Part shown: positions 46,434 through 58,300 of the stretch, in pieces
How positions within the stretch are numbered: the stretch's first letter is position 1
Layout of the letters: every line of letters starts with the position of its first letter
DNA from: Watersipora subatra
Lineage: Eukaryota; Bryozoa; Gymnolaemata; Cheilostomatida; Watersiporidae
NCBI RefSeq assembly: GCF_963576615.1
Contig: NC_088710.1
Coordinates: 17,231,877-17,295,876 of the forward strand
DNA: 64,000 nt
Direction: 5' to 3'
The notes under the pieces: model-generated
What the model was told of the DNA's origin: nothing
Database searches by the model: none
The model's input: only the letters and a program-made list of their open reading frames with translations
Translations under genes and position numbers: made by a program

Positions 46434-47879
46434 TTATGTTTTAGCCAGGCATTTGTGAACAATGAAATAGCTATGCCGGCGTAGTTTAAAAGCACTGCAT
46501 TATGGGACAAATTCTTCAGGACTCAAGGTACATGTTTATAAGCTTTTTAGCCTCACTGCATATGACCAGAATTCATATTCTAATTAAACTTGTACCTAAT
46601 GATATATATGAATTTTTTTTAAATATAAATAGTTACACTGACTTATGATGGCTTGAACGTGTGAAAAAAAATCATAGTATATGTTAACATTGTTTGTCAA
46701 GCTTTGACTGTGTTCCATTACGATAGTTTATAAAAACTCAACTCTCTATTAGACTTTACTTATAAAACTGAGCAACCCGGAGGTGTTATAGCTGATAAGT
46801 AGTTTGAAAGTTAGCTAAAAATCTGCTACTAAGTGTCACATCACACTGTGCCTTCTGTAATGTTGACTGGTCTAACATCGAAATGAGCTCAGTTGGATTT
46901 TTGTGACTCTCCATGGAACTCATACGATCCTATGAGTTCTGTCTGATCATGTTCTTACAAACGACATCGTTGTCCTTTTACTATTGTCTAATTGTCCTCA
47001 AAATGTGTCTATATGCGCCGGTGCTGGAATAAGGCCTAAGCATGTTCCTTTTCAGCGTGGACTGTCTCTTCCCTCGTGGTTTCACATTGGTTTTGGCTGC
47101 GGAGTTTGTCTTTTTTCATAATGTTCGGTCTTCCTCTTGCTCACCAGCTATATCTTCATGTCTAGCCTGTTGTCCATATAGTCCATCTGTTATCGTGCCC
47201 TAACCCTAGTCCACAGCTTTTCTCTTTCATGGTTTAGTACAAATTTTATTTTTGTTTCTGATTGCACCTGACCATTTCTCATGCTGCGTATATGTTATTT
47301 TTAACAAAATTCATTCTATTTTATTTTTTGTGCTCATTGCCTTTTGCTCGCTGTCGATTAGACTTGTAGTAAGTTTGCCACACCAGAGCAGCTTTCGGAT
47401 GTCTGTTTGGATCAATTTTAATGAGAGCGAACTAGGTTTGGCATTTGAGATCATTTTTGATTTTACATCTTTCACCTTGGCAAATGTTGGTACGATTTCA
47501 ATATTGTTGGAGTGACGACTGAATGAAACTGTCAACTTGGAGCTTGAGTGCTCATGTATCCATAACGAAACATCGCTATGGCATTACTCATCAAATTGAA
47601 GAATGTTTGTAAAGATGGAGATGCTTCCAGCAGGGAATTTCATGATATGAAGAATAATACTTGGCCAACCCTCAACAATTGAATTAAAGTTCCAAAAGCT
47701 TTCATTACTTCATCTGGTTAAATCACTTCTGCATTACTGGGTTTTCTCTCATATAACTATTTTAAATATTTCAGTAATATGTAAAAAGTTTATTTTCATT
47801 TTCTCAAAACTTCTCAAAACTTTGTCATCACAAACCTTACTTTGTGATACTGCTGTTGTGACTGGAGGAGAGTCTTATG

Positions 47880-48490
47880 GTTGGAAACCTGACTAGTAGA
47901 TTATGAATTACTTTTTCACTGGTAGACTATAGACTACTTTTTGACTAGAAGACTATTGACTACTGTTTGTCTAGAAAACTATGTGTTAACTTTTGATTGG
48001 AAGACTGGGTTACCTTTTGACTGGAAGACTATGGACTACTTTTTTTGACTGGGAGACTATGGGCTACTTTTTGACTGAAAGACTATGGGCTACTTTTTGA
48101 CTAGAAGCCTATGGACTACTGTTTGTCTGGAAAACTATGTGTTAACTTTTGACTGGAAGACTGGGTTACCTTTTGACTGGAAGACTATGGACTACTTTTT
48201 TGACTGGGAGACTATGGGCTACTTTTTGACTGAAAGACTATAGGCTACTTTTTGACTAGAAGCCTATGAACTACTGTTTGTCTGGAAAACTGTGTGTTAA
48301 CTTTTGACTGGAAGACTATGGACTAATTTTTAACTGGCTGACTATGGACTAATTTTTAACTGGCTGACTATGGGCTACTTTTTAACTGGAAAACTATGGA
48401 CCACTTTTTGACTAGAAGACTATGGGCTTCTTTTTGACTGGAAGACTGGGTTACTATTTGACTGAACGGCTGTTGGTTACTTTTTTAAAG
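47880..48490. repeat. About 24-bp array with 156-bp higher-order repeat
   Basis: Units of the type TTGACTGGAAGACTATGGGC and CTACTTTT. A variant block TACTGTTTGTCTRGAAAAC recurs at 47961, 48117 and 48272, giving a higher-order period of 155-156 bp. Confidence 0.9.
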
Positions 48491-49099
48491 TTGTTAAACA
48501 GCTGGACAGCATTAAATACCAGATTCTGGTCACCATGACAAAGTGACTCCTATTGAATAATTATATGCATTGCATTTCTTCTGAAAATATGCTCATTTTA
48601 ACACCAGATCACAAGTTTCCTTGTTGCACATTATTGATAGTGTCTATCTACTGTGGTTTCCTTGTCTGTTGTTAGTGTTTACGACAGCACTTCCTTGTCG
48701 GTTGTTAGAGTGTTTACGACAGCGCTTCTTTGTCAGTGTATCAAGTTATGTTTATATGTTCATTGCCAGCGTGTTCATGACCACAAGAGCTGACAGAGTC
48801 TATCGGGTTAACATGATGCTTGATATCTGGTTTCACTCAAGATGCAAGGTTTTTGTTTATAAACAGCTCTGTCAGATACTATGATGCATTTGGTTATTTA
48901 TCAAAAAAATCATGTCATTGTATTTTGTTATTAGTTTTTTAGGTTACACAATTTGTTAAAAAATATGAAGGGTGCTTTTTATATTTACAAGGAGTTTAGT
49001 CGAATGTACATGTAATTGCCATAAGAACAAATTTAAAATTTACGCTTTCACACATCCCAGTAATCTACATTTAGGTAATGATGTTATATTTTCTGCCTG

Positions 49100-49180
49100 C
49101 TTGTATGCTACAGCTATCGTTAAGTGATAATGACCTTATAACACTGAGGTCACGAGTTCAATTCTCTTCAGCATTGTGGT
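49100..49180 (+). repeat. tRNA-like sequence (possible SINE head)
   Basis: CTTATAACACTGAGGTCACG followed by AGTTCAATTC resembles the anticodon and T arms of an isoleucine-type tRNA, but the arms do not pair well. It is probably SINE-derived rather than a functional tRNA. Confidence 0.3.
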
Positions 49181-49265
49181 GTTAAAGTTCTTGTATAGTA
49201 CCTTTATATGTCAGATAGAACATTCTGGACACATTACAAGTTGCAATGGGTCTATTTCATTGCAG

Positions 49266-49334
49266 CCTCAGTGAGATGAAAGAGCCAGTAGACCATCTTC
49301 AACTTAGTCATTCCTCAGCCTTGGCTGGCAAACG
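49266..49334 (+). CDS. HVCN1: Hv1 N-terminal exon
   Basis: MKEPVDHLQLSHSSALAGK from the ATG at 49276, ending CG|GTAAGT. The left-over CG joins G of the next exon to give Arg, so the phase fits. A TTCATTGCAG acceptor lies at 49265 and the frame stays open back to it (LSE before Met), so an upstream exon may exist. The sequence itself has no diagnostic motif. Confidence 0.6.
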
Positions 49335-52300
49335 GTAAGTACTACTCATCAAGTCAGCGTAATAAAGCTGTATGGAGACACTGATTAGCATTTTGCTTGT
49401 GTTTGATAATGTTTTTCAAATTGACCTGGCGGTTTGTGGGAAAAAAGGGTTTATTTACTCCAGTCTGCATTGCTAATACAAGTTAGCCTTCATTGCTTAT
49501 ACTAAAATTGTCATTCTTTGTTGTACTTGTTCACCTGAGTAATGAACTAGGAGAAGACCCTGCATGGCCAACCAATTTTAGTCATCTAGGATCATGATTG
49601 GCCAGCCATATTGGTCATTTAGGGCTGTGATTGGTCGGCCATATTAGTCATCTTGGACTTTGATTGGCCGACCATATTTAGTCATCTTGGACTGTTATTG
49701 GCTAGCCTATTTTAATCATCTAAATCTAGATTGGCCGGCCAAGTTTAGTCATCTAGGACTGTGATTGGCCAGTCAAGTTTAGTCATTTAGGGCTGTGATT
49801 GGCCAGCCAAGTTTAGTCATCTAGGGCTGTGATCGGCCGGCCAAGTTTAGTTATCTAGGGCTGTTATGGGAGGCATTGAAATATTCGTCAAAGTTATTCT
49901 TGTTATGAAAGAGATCTAAGCCTTTTTAAATAACTCCACATTTAGTCATATTTATAAATCATGTACTGAAATTATTATTTCAGCCAGGTATTAAATCCTT
50001 CGAATGCTAGAAAAGATATAATCATAAACACTCAGTCCTTACCATCAAAAACCATCATAACGTAAATGTGCATTCAGTGTTGACCGATACATCCTGCCTA
50101 AATGCCTCAGCTCATGCCAAATGAAAGATGTCATAATGCGATGCTTACTATTAGACTAAATAATTTTTAGCTAGATTTGGCTGCTCCTCTTATCGATCTC
50201 GGGTACAAAAGCTATTTAGGAACATTAATTAAAACATATTGATTCAAATGCCTGCGAAATATTGTTCCGCACTTTCAGATCAAAAGAGTTCTACCAAAAA
50301 TTTACTCAGACATTTATGAGAGCCTCAAATACTAGAATGTGAAAGTCTTAAGCTGGTGCAGGTAGGAGACCAGCTGGACAAAGGGACAAACTTTGCTATT
50401 AGTGACAGTTAATACTGCTGCTTTAAAATTTTCCATCAACTCCTTTTTAGACCATTTTATTGACAATTAGAAAAACTTAGTTTTGAAAATATAATTTGCA
50501 TCAATTCTCTTTCTCTTTTTTTCCTTTCTCTGGACAAAAGAGGTGGGGGGATTCTTAACTGTTTGGCTCAAGTGATATCATTGTATATTGTGAGGAGGAT
50601 GGAAATGACAGACCACTGAATCCTAAACAGACCACTGAAACAGACAAGCTGTATCTATCTACTACGCCAGTTTTTTATGTGTTACATATAAAACATGCCA
50701 GTTAAATCTCTGCTACTAATTCCTAGTAAACAAGACCAAGTGCCTTATTTTTTGGGGATTTGAGCTTTTTGTCAACAAGGCGACTGTCGTAAAGTAAAAG
50801 TAGCTTATTATCGCTATATTTCCATTAGACTATAGTAACGTCATAAATGCAGTAGTGCGAGGATGTGACAAAGAATTTCCGAACACATATTGGTCGAACT
50901 AAAGTTGGAGCTGAACCACTAATGAAAGACATATTGGTTTTAGTTTCAAAGACACGTGTTGGGATTTTTGTCATTTTTTTGGGAAGAGCCGATTTTAACA
51001 AAGATTAATAACTTTTGTGCAAAATCATTATTGTCCCTCCGATCAGTGAGAGTTTGCCAAAAGTATAGAATCGAAAAAAGATGTGTAGATGGGCCAATAG
51101 TTGATACCCTGGCTCAGTTCTATAACTGGACCTACCCGGTCTTCAGTGTATCGTCTTATCATCTTATCATAGTAATTGGGAGATCTAGACTACCTACTAA
51201 TGTTCCAGTTACCCAAGTAACGTTCGCGTTGGGCACTTTACAGCGTATAGCTACTAGATGTGATATTTAAAGCTTAAACTTTAATTGTATCTCTTAGCCA
51301 TTTTAGTGTTGGATGGTTGGTATGCTGCAGGTTCCACGAGAAGGTTGACTTTTACCTGCACAGGCCCATCGTGGAGTATGTTGTCATCTTCCTTATTATA
51401 GTGGATGCTTTGCTTGTCACTGCATCTCTCCTTATTGAGATCAGAGTTATTGAAAGTAAGTACATTGTCATGCAAACTTATTTTATATATACAGACGGTT
51501 CCCTACTTACGAACATTCGAGTTACGAACAACAGTACATACGAACGTATGTACCGTTGTTCGTAACTCGAATAACTTTCGAATTATTTGTTTGAACTTTG
51601 TTTGAACTTTACATACGTATTGTAAAGGGATTTGCCGGCCTTTGGCACGATCTCTACTAATAAATAAAGAGAAGAGAGTGCGTGTAGTTTCATTCAGCTT
51701 TTAATTAGCGAAGGAAATTTCACTAGCCGAGGAGCGTACGGCTATCTTTTCTGCTCAACTAAATGAACGCACTCTTTATACACAATAATATCAACCGTTC
51801 TGGCTAACGGCAAACGGTAAGAACACCGGCTAACAAGGTGAACAAATAGAACCGCTAGCGCGTTGGTCTGACAACAATCTAAGTGACGATAAGTGATAGT
51901 GTTATGACGGTATATCAGATATAACAATAGCCTAACGAGTGAAACAACGATATAATGAACGGACAACACATACAAAAAATAAGACAACAACGATAAGTGA
52001 TAGCATAACGAATAAAACAACAATATAATAAAAAGGACAAGACATACAATAAATAAGAAATGCAGTGTCATGGCCCGGCGTCCGCCAGAGTATTATCTCC
52101 ATTTTATTAAATATTTTTTTAGTACAAACCAATACAGGTTACTTAGACAAGCCTTAAACATACTTATATAAACCTTTAATATACTTATATAGGCCTTAAA
52201 CATAAATTATAATACAAAATATAGCACTGAAGCAACATACAAACAAATTCACCTTACGAACAATCGTTCGGAACGTAACTCGTTCGTAGGTTGGGAACCG

Positions 52301-55300
52301 TCTGTAGTAGGTGTTCAAATACTAAGCCTGTGTGTAGCCTAGCTGATTGTAAGGGAGTGAGGTTCTGAATAGTTACTGTGGACGGTCAAAGTGCTGCCAT
52401 AAGTGTGAGGACAACCATGGAAACTCATTTTGCATCTTTTGCATCGCGTATAATCTAAATACAAGTGTCCATACTTTACAGGTTAAATTTCTTTGCTATG
52501 AATGATTTGTAGGAGTTAGACTTATTTTAATCAGATTTATTTTTCAAGTTCACAAAAATGTTAAAGTGTTACTATAGAGATGAAAGCTAAAAACATGAAA
52601 AATATCAATTCGCTATAGGAATCAAATGGGGCTATAGGAATCAAACAGGGCTATAGGAATCAAACAGGGCTATAGGAAGCAAGCGGGGCTATAGGAATCA
52701 AACAGGGCTATAGGAAGCAAACAGGGCTATAGGAATCAAACAGGGCTATAGGAAGCAAACAGGGCTATAGGAAGCGAACAGGGCTATAGGAAGCGAATGG
52801 GGCTATAGGAATCAAACAGGGCTATAGGAAGCAAGCGGGGCTATAGGAATCAAACAGGGCTATAGGAATCAAACAGGGCTATAGGAAGCAAACGGGGCTA
52901 TAGGAAGCAAACAGGGCTATAGGAAGCAAACGGGGCTATAGGAAGCAAATGGGGCTATAGGAATCAAACAGGGCTATAGGAAGCGAATGGGGCTATAGGA
53001 ATCAAACAGGGCTATAGGAATCAAACAGGGCTATAGGAAGCAAACGGGGCTATAGGAAGCAAACAGGGCTATAGGAAGCAAACGGGGCTATAGGAAGCGA
53101 ACAGGGCTATAGGAAGCGAATGGGGCTATAGGAATCAAACAGGGCTATAGGAAGCAAACAGGGCTATAGGAATCAAACAGAGCTATTGGAAGCGAATGGG
53201 GCTATAGGAATCAAACAGGGCTATAGGAATCAAACAGGGCTATAGGAAGCAAGCGGGGCTATAGGAATCAAACAGGGCTATAGGAAGCAAACAGGGCTAT
53301 AGGAATCAAACAGGGCTATAGGAAGCAAACAGGGCTATAGGAAGCGAACAGGGCTATAGGAAGCGAATGGGGCTATAGGAATCAAACAGGGCTATAGGAA
53401 GCGAATGGGGCTATAGGAATCAAACAGGGCTATAGGAATCAAACGGGGCTATAGGAATCAAACAGGGCTATAGGAATCAAACGGGGCTATAGGAAGCAGA
53501 CAAGGCTTTAGGAAGCGAATGGGGCTATAGGAATCAAACAGAGCTATTGGAAGCGAATGGGGCTATAGGAATCAAACAGGGCTATAGGAATCAAACGGGG
53601 CTATAGGAATCAAACAGGGCTATAGGAAGCAAACGGGGCTATAGGAATCAAACAGGGCTATAGGAATCAAACGGGGCTATAGGAAGCAGACAAGGCTTTA
53701 GGAAGCGAATGGGGCTATAGGAATCAAACAGAGCTATTGGAAGCGAATGGGGCTATAGGAATCAAACAGGGCTATTGGAAGCAAACAGGGTTATAGAAAG
53801 CAAATGGGGCTATAGGAAGCGAACGGGGCTATCGGAAGCGAATGGGGTTATAGGAATCAAGCAGGGCTATTGGAAACAAACGGGGTTATAAAAAGCAAAC
53901 AGGGCTATAGGAAGCAGACAGGGCTATAGGAATCAATCAAACAGAATTAATCTTGCCAAACCCGAATGAATAATGAATACGCAGAAACGTGAAAGGATGG
54001 AGATTGATTGGCATTATTGCTTCAGACACAATCCTATCTTTTTAATCTTCAAAATAGTTTATATTCATTTGATGGGCTTTTCTGTAAAGAGCTGCATAGA
54101 CATAGATACTCTTTTCATTCTTACCTCACAATTAGTTGATGAACATAAAAATAATTTGATAATCTATAGTAACCCTGTCCTTACTCGATCTTAAACTTTT
54201 TACAGCTCTCAGGGCTTTAGTACATATTTATTTAGTTGCTCCATTGACTACCGAGGACTACGGTTGATTCGTGATAGCCGGTCTAATCCTTCGTACTTGG
54301 TCAAAAATCTAAGGCTAATAGCGAGATATTTCGATCTCACGCACTGCACATCGGGATCAAAAGTTTGGCTGTGGAATATTTGTTTAACGGTTTTCCATTT
54401 TGAAATATTTTTTGAGACTAGCTTTGAACAAAGTGGTTCATTTAGTATTTACTTGAAGTATCATTCTCATCAGCCATATCTACCAAATCTAGTGTCCTGT
54501 GACTTTTGGCTATTTCATAAGTTAAAAATTAACCATGAAAAAGACCAGATTTGACGGTGTAGAATCGATTCAACGTTCAACAACAAGAAAGTCCGACAGC
54601 ATCGACGACGATGTCTTTCAGCACTGCGTGGCATCATGGCAGAAGATCTGAGACAAGTGTATTGATACCCAAGAGGAGTACTTTGAAAGGGTTCAACTAG
54701 ATGAGCAAATTGAAGCAACGCGTTTTGAGTTATAGCTCCATTCCTGGAACTCTCAGATTAGACATACTTACTCATATATGCTCTTGTGCTTTGCACAAAC
54801 TTGTGTCACATGATAAATTGTGTAGTTTTACTGTGCCGTACTTTTCCTACGTGGTGGATTTTTTGCCCAATGAGCAAATAGGTCAGTTTTTTCAGTTATT
54901 TTATGTAGAGTTGCCTCCACTTGTCTATTACGAATTTCATTATCAGTATGATCTAACTTATTATAGGGTTTATTGATAAACTAGCTGTGCTACCCAGCGT
55001 TGCCCGGGTAATAAAAAAGTCTGTGGTCAGAAAATTGATTTGTATTTAACATATAACAACATTTGCCATTCTAACTTTTAAACTACGTATCACGAGAAAA
55101 GTGTTTTGTGTAATTTAAATAAATTAAAAGAGAAAATAAAAACAACTGTAAAGGTTTTCAAACTGTCAAAAACTTTGTCAAAATTGCATGCTCCTTTCTT
55201 TGGAGGCATTGGACAATGTGTAACTTCTGAGAATACATGTATTTAACAGATTAATAAAAAAAAATATGACAAAATATGATAGCATTTTGTAGTTAAAGTT

Positions 55301-58300
55301 TTATTAAAACAATGTCTGCCAAAAATGGTTGAGTGAAAAATTAATATTAATAATAAAGATTGGAAACTAAGTAATAATAACAGTGATACGAAAATTAATA
55401 ATGTTTAAACTTCAAACACGATACTCAAATTATGGTTAAAAAAACGCAAGTTGGAATGACAACGATAATGAAACAAACTTTAAAACTTATATTATAAACT
55501 TCCAAAGTTATAAGAAACTTATAAATGTAATTAGAGAATGTAAATCTATATATATATATTTTTCAAAATATGTAAATGTATGCAAGTATAAGAGAGTGAG
55601 GAATAACTGATACTTGTAATCTTACACGATAAATCTTGCAGATAATCTAACGGATAATCTTACAGTAATCTTACAAATTTTTGTTTTAAAATTTGAAATT
55701 AATTACGAATTACCAATTGGTTATGTTTAAAAGGAAATATGTGTAAGCTAATACACAAAGCAAGCACTGATAGGAACTTTTGTGAAACACGTGTGTAACG
55801 AATGCAATATTCGTCTGTTGAGGAAAGGAGATTGCGCTTGTTAATATACTATATCACTTAAAATAAACGTTAAATAATAAATTGAAAAATATTCATACAA
55901 ACGAAAATGTTTTAATTTGAACTAAAAGAAATAACGTAAAAAGATTTTTTAAACGAACAAAATCTTTGTTCGTATTTAATGGCTGTGGAACGCAAGGTAC
56001 TAAATCAGAATCCACAAAACATTATGTAGCTGGGAAAAAATCTTCTGAGCAGCTGGAATAAATTAGTAGCGAACTAAATGTAGACGTAAAATAAATAGCA
56101 AGTATGTAAATTACGAAATTTCTATGCAACGTATATATTTTGGTAACGTATATAATCAGTTGAAAAATCACCAAATTTTAAGTTCGAGATAAATTATTAG
56201 CTTTAACGCAAAAAGACGAAAAAGCATCGCGTTGCATATACTTAGTCCCAAAATATCTCTGAACAGAAGCATCGTAACGCTTGGCGCGCAAAGCTAAAAT
56301 AGTTAGCATGGGATATGGGGTATATGAAAACACCCCTGATTACTATGCCGTTCTAGCTCAGTGGTAAAGTGTCCGGATATGAAACTTGTGGATGCAATCG
56401 TGGTGAGTTCAAATCCATAAGGATGCGGAATGTTAAGATCAAGATTTTAATAGCTATAGTCAGAATGATAGACAGACGACATACATACTTTGAGAAATAC
56501 AGTCAAACATGGATAACTCGAACTTCACGGGACCGAGCGAAAGTGTTCGAATTATCAGAGCGTTCAAGTTATCAGAGCACTGTCACAAGTCCATGTATTT
56601 ACTTATTTATTAGTAGATACATTTACATATACAAACTATAATATAAATCAAAAGCACAAATGGCTTGTTTCAAATTAAATGCTTCTAATGTAAAGTTTAA
56701 AACGTTTTTATCAAAAAGTATAGAGATTTTTCTTATCACTTGAGATTGGTTCGTTGTTTGAGGTGATGTTATTGCCAGGACAGTTTTTAGATTGACATTG
56801 GCAAAACTTGATCGTTGTTGAAATGCTTAAAAGAAAAGACATCAGTACATATACAAACTATAATATAAATCAAAAGCACAAATGGCTTGTTTCAAATTAA
56901 ATGCTTCTAATGTAAAGTTTAAAACGTTTTTATCAAAAAGTATAGAGATTTTTTATCACTTGAGATTGGTTTGTTGTTTGAGGTGATGTTATTGCCAGGA
57001 CGTTTTTTAGATTGACATTGGCAAAACTTGATCGTTGTTGAAATGCTCAAAAGAAAAGACATATTTTTTCTTTTGAGTGTTTTACCCACGATCAATTTTG
57101 CCGATTTTTCTTGAAGTTTATGCAAAGATTACCTCACTTTACCTTGCTTCCGAAGGGTGATCGCTAAGCGAATGTTTGGTATAAATCAAATTTCACCAAA
57201 CCTTTAGAAAAGTCGTCGACAAAAATATTTTGCCGATGGTGGTAATAACGACGCTTATGAATTACGAAAAGTTGAGGTTTACCTCTATGGCTTGGAATAA
57301 AGTAAGTTTCAAAAGCGATAACAACCGTTTCGGTAGCCGTTGGGAAAAAACAGTTCGAGTTAACAGTGTTGAGTTCAAGTTATCTATAGCAATTTATCAT
57401 TATGTGGGAACGGACCAAAGAAAACCGTTCAAATTAACCATGTGTTCGAGCTATCTGTGGGCAAGTTATCCATGTTTCACTGTATTCAGATAGATGGAAT
57501 AGTGAGTCAAATACGAATTAATGTTAATAATCTTTTGGACATGATAATTACATAATGGTATATATCGGGTGGAGAGGGAAGATGGTTGGTTGAGGGGTGT
57601 TTGGTGGGTTGATTGGGGGAGGGGTGTTTAGTGGGTTGATTGGAAAAGGGGTGTTTGGTGGGTTGATTGGGGGAGGGGTGTTTAGTGGGTTGATTTGGGA
57701 AAGGGGTGTTTAGTGGGTTGGCGGGTGTGTTTGGTGGGTTGATTGGGTGGGGATGTTTGGTGGATTGATTGAGGTGGGGGTGTTTGGTGGGTTGATTGGG
57801 GTGGGGGTTGGTTGGAAAGAACAACTAGTGGTGGCTGGTTATCTATTATAGTCTATTCATGCAAAGGCTTCAATCACTTCAAGTGATGGCGTAGCTAGGC
57901 TGTTTGTTTTTCTATTTATTCCACTGATGCGGTGTACGTACCGCTTACAGCTTTGGCCAAGGAAAGTGCGAGTTCAGGTTTAGAAGTTCGATCAGATGAG
58001 GTGGTACGACTGGAGCACACGGGAGAAGCCTTGCATTACACAAGCCTTGCCATTCTAACTCTCTTCATGATTGAGGTGAGTGCTGATGTACTGTTGCTGT
58101 CCGTTCTCTACAGAGTACAGTGATGAGAGGTTATGCTCTGCAGCTATTGGTTCTTTGCCAAACTCAGCGTTGAGTGGTGATGTATTGTTGCTGTCCACTC
58201 TTTACCAAATACAGATGTGAATGAGGAAAGTTATTATATAGACCTATCCAAAGTTTATAATTTATGGGCTATTAAACACTAGTATTTAAGTTTCATAATA

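Larger units (their letters stand above)
44052..49265. other. Divergent intergenic region between ETFA and Hv1
   Basis: It contains the ETFA promoter, a CpG-richer stretch (44200-44430), a 13-bp minisatellite (45368-45670), a TA microsatellite (46390-46427), a 24-bp array (47880-48490) and possibly an Hv1 5' exon (46502-46527). No other gene was recognised. Frames at 44243-44455 and 47252-47515 lack family features. Confidence 0.5.

Noticed and set aside
56347..56420. Functional tRNA gene
   Set aside because: A and B boxes are present but acceptor and T stems do not pair, and the tail is SINE-like.
57507..57824. NQPTKHP repeat protein on the minus strand
   Set aside because: Translation of a G/T-rich minisatellite inside an Hv1 intron, on the opposite strand.
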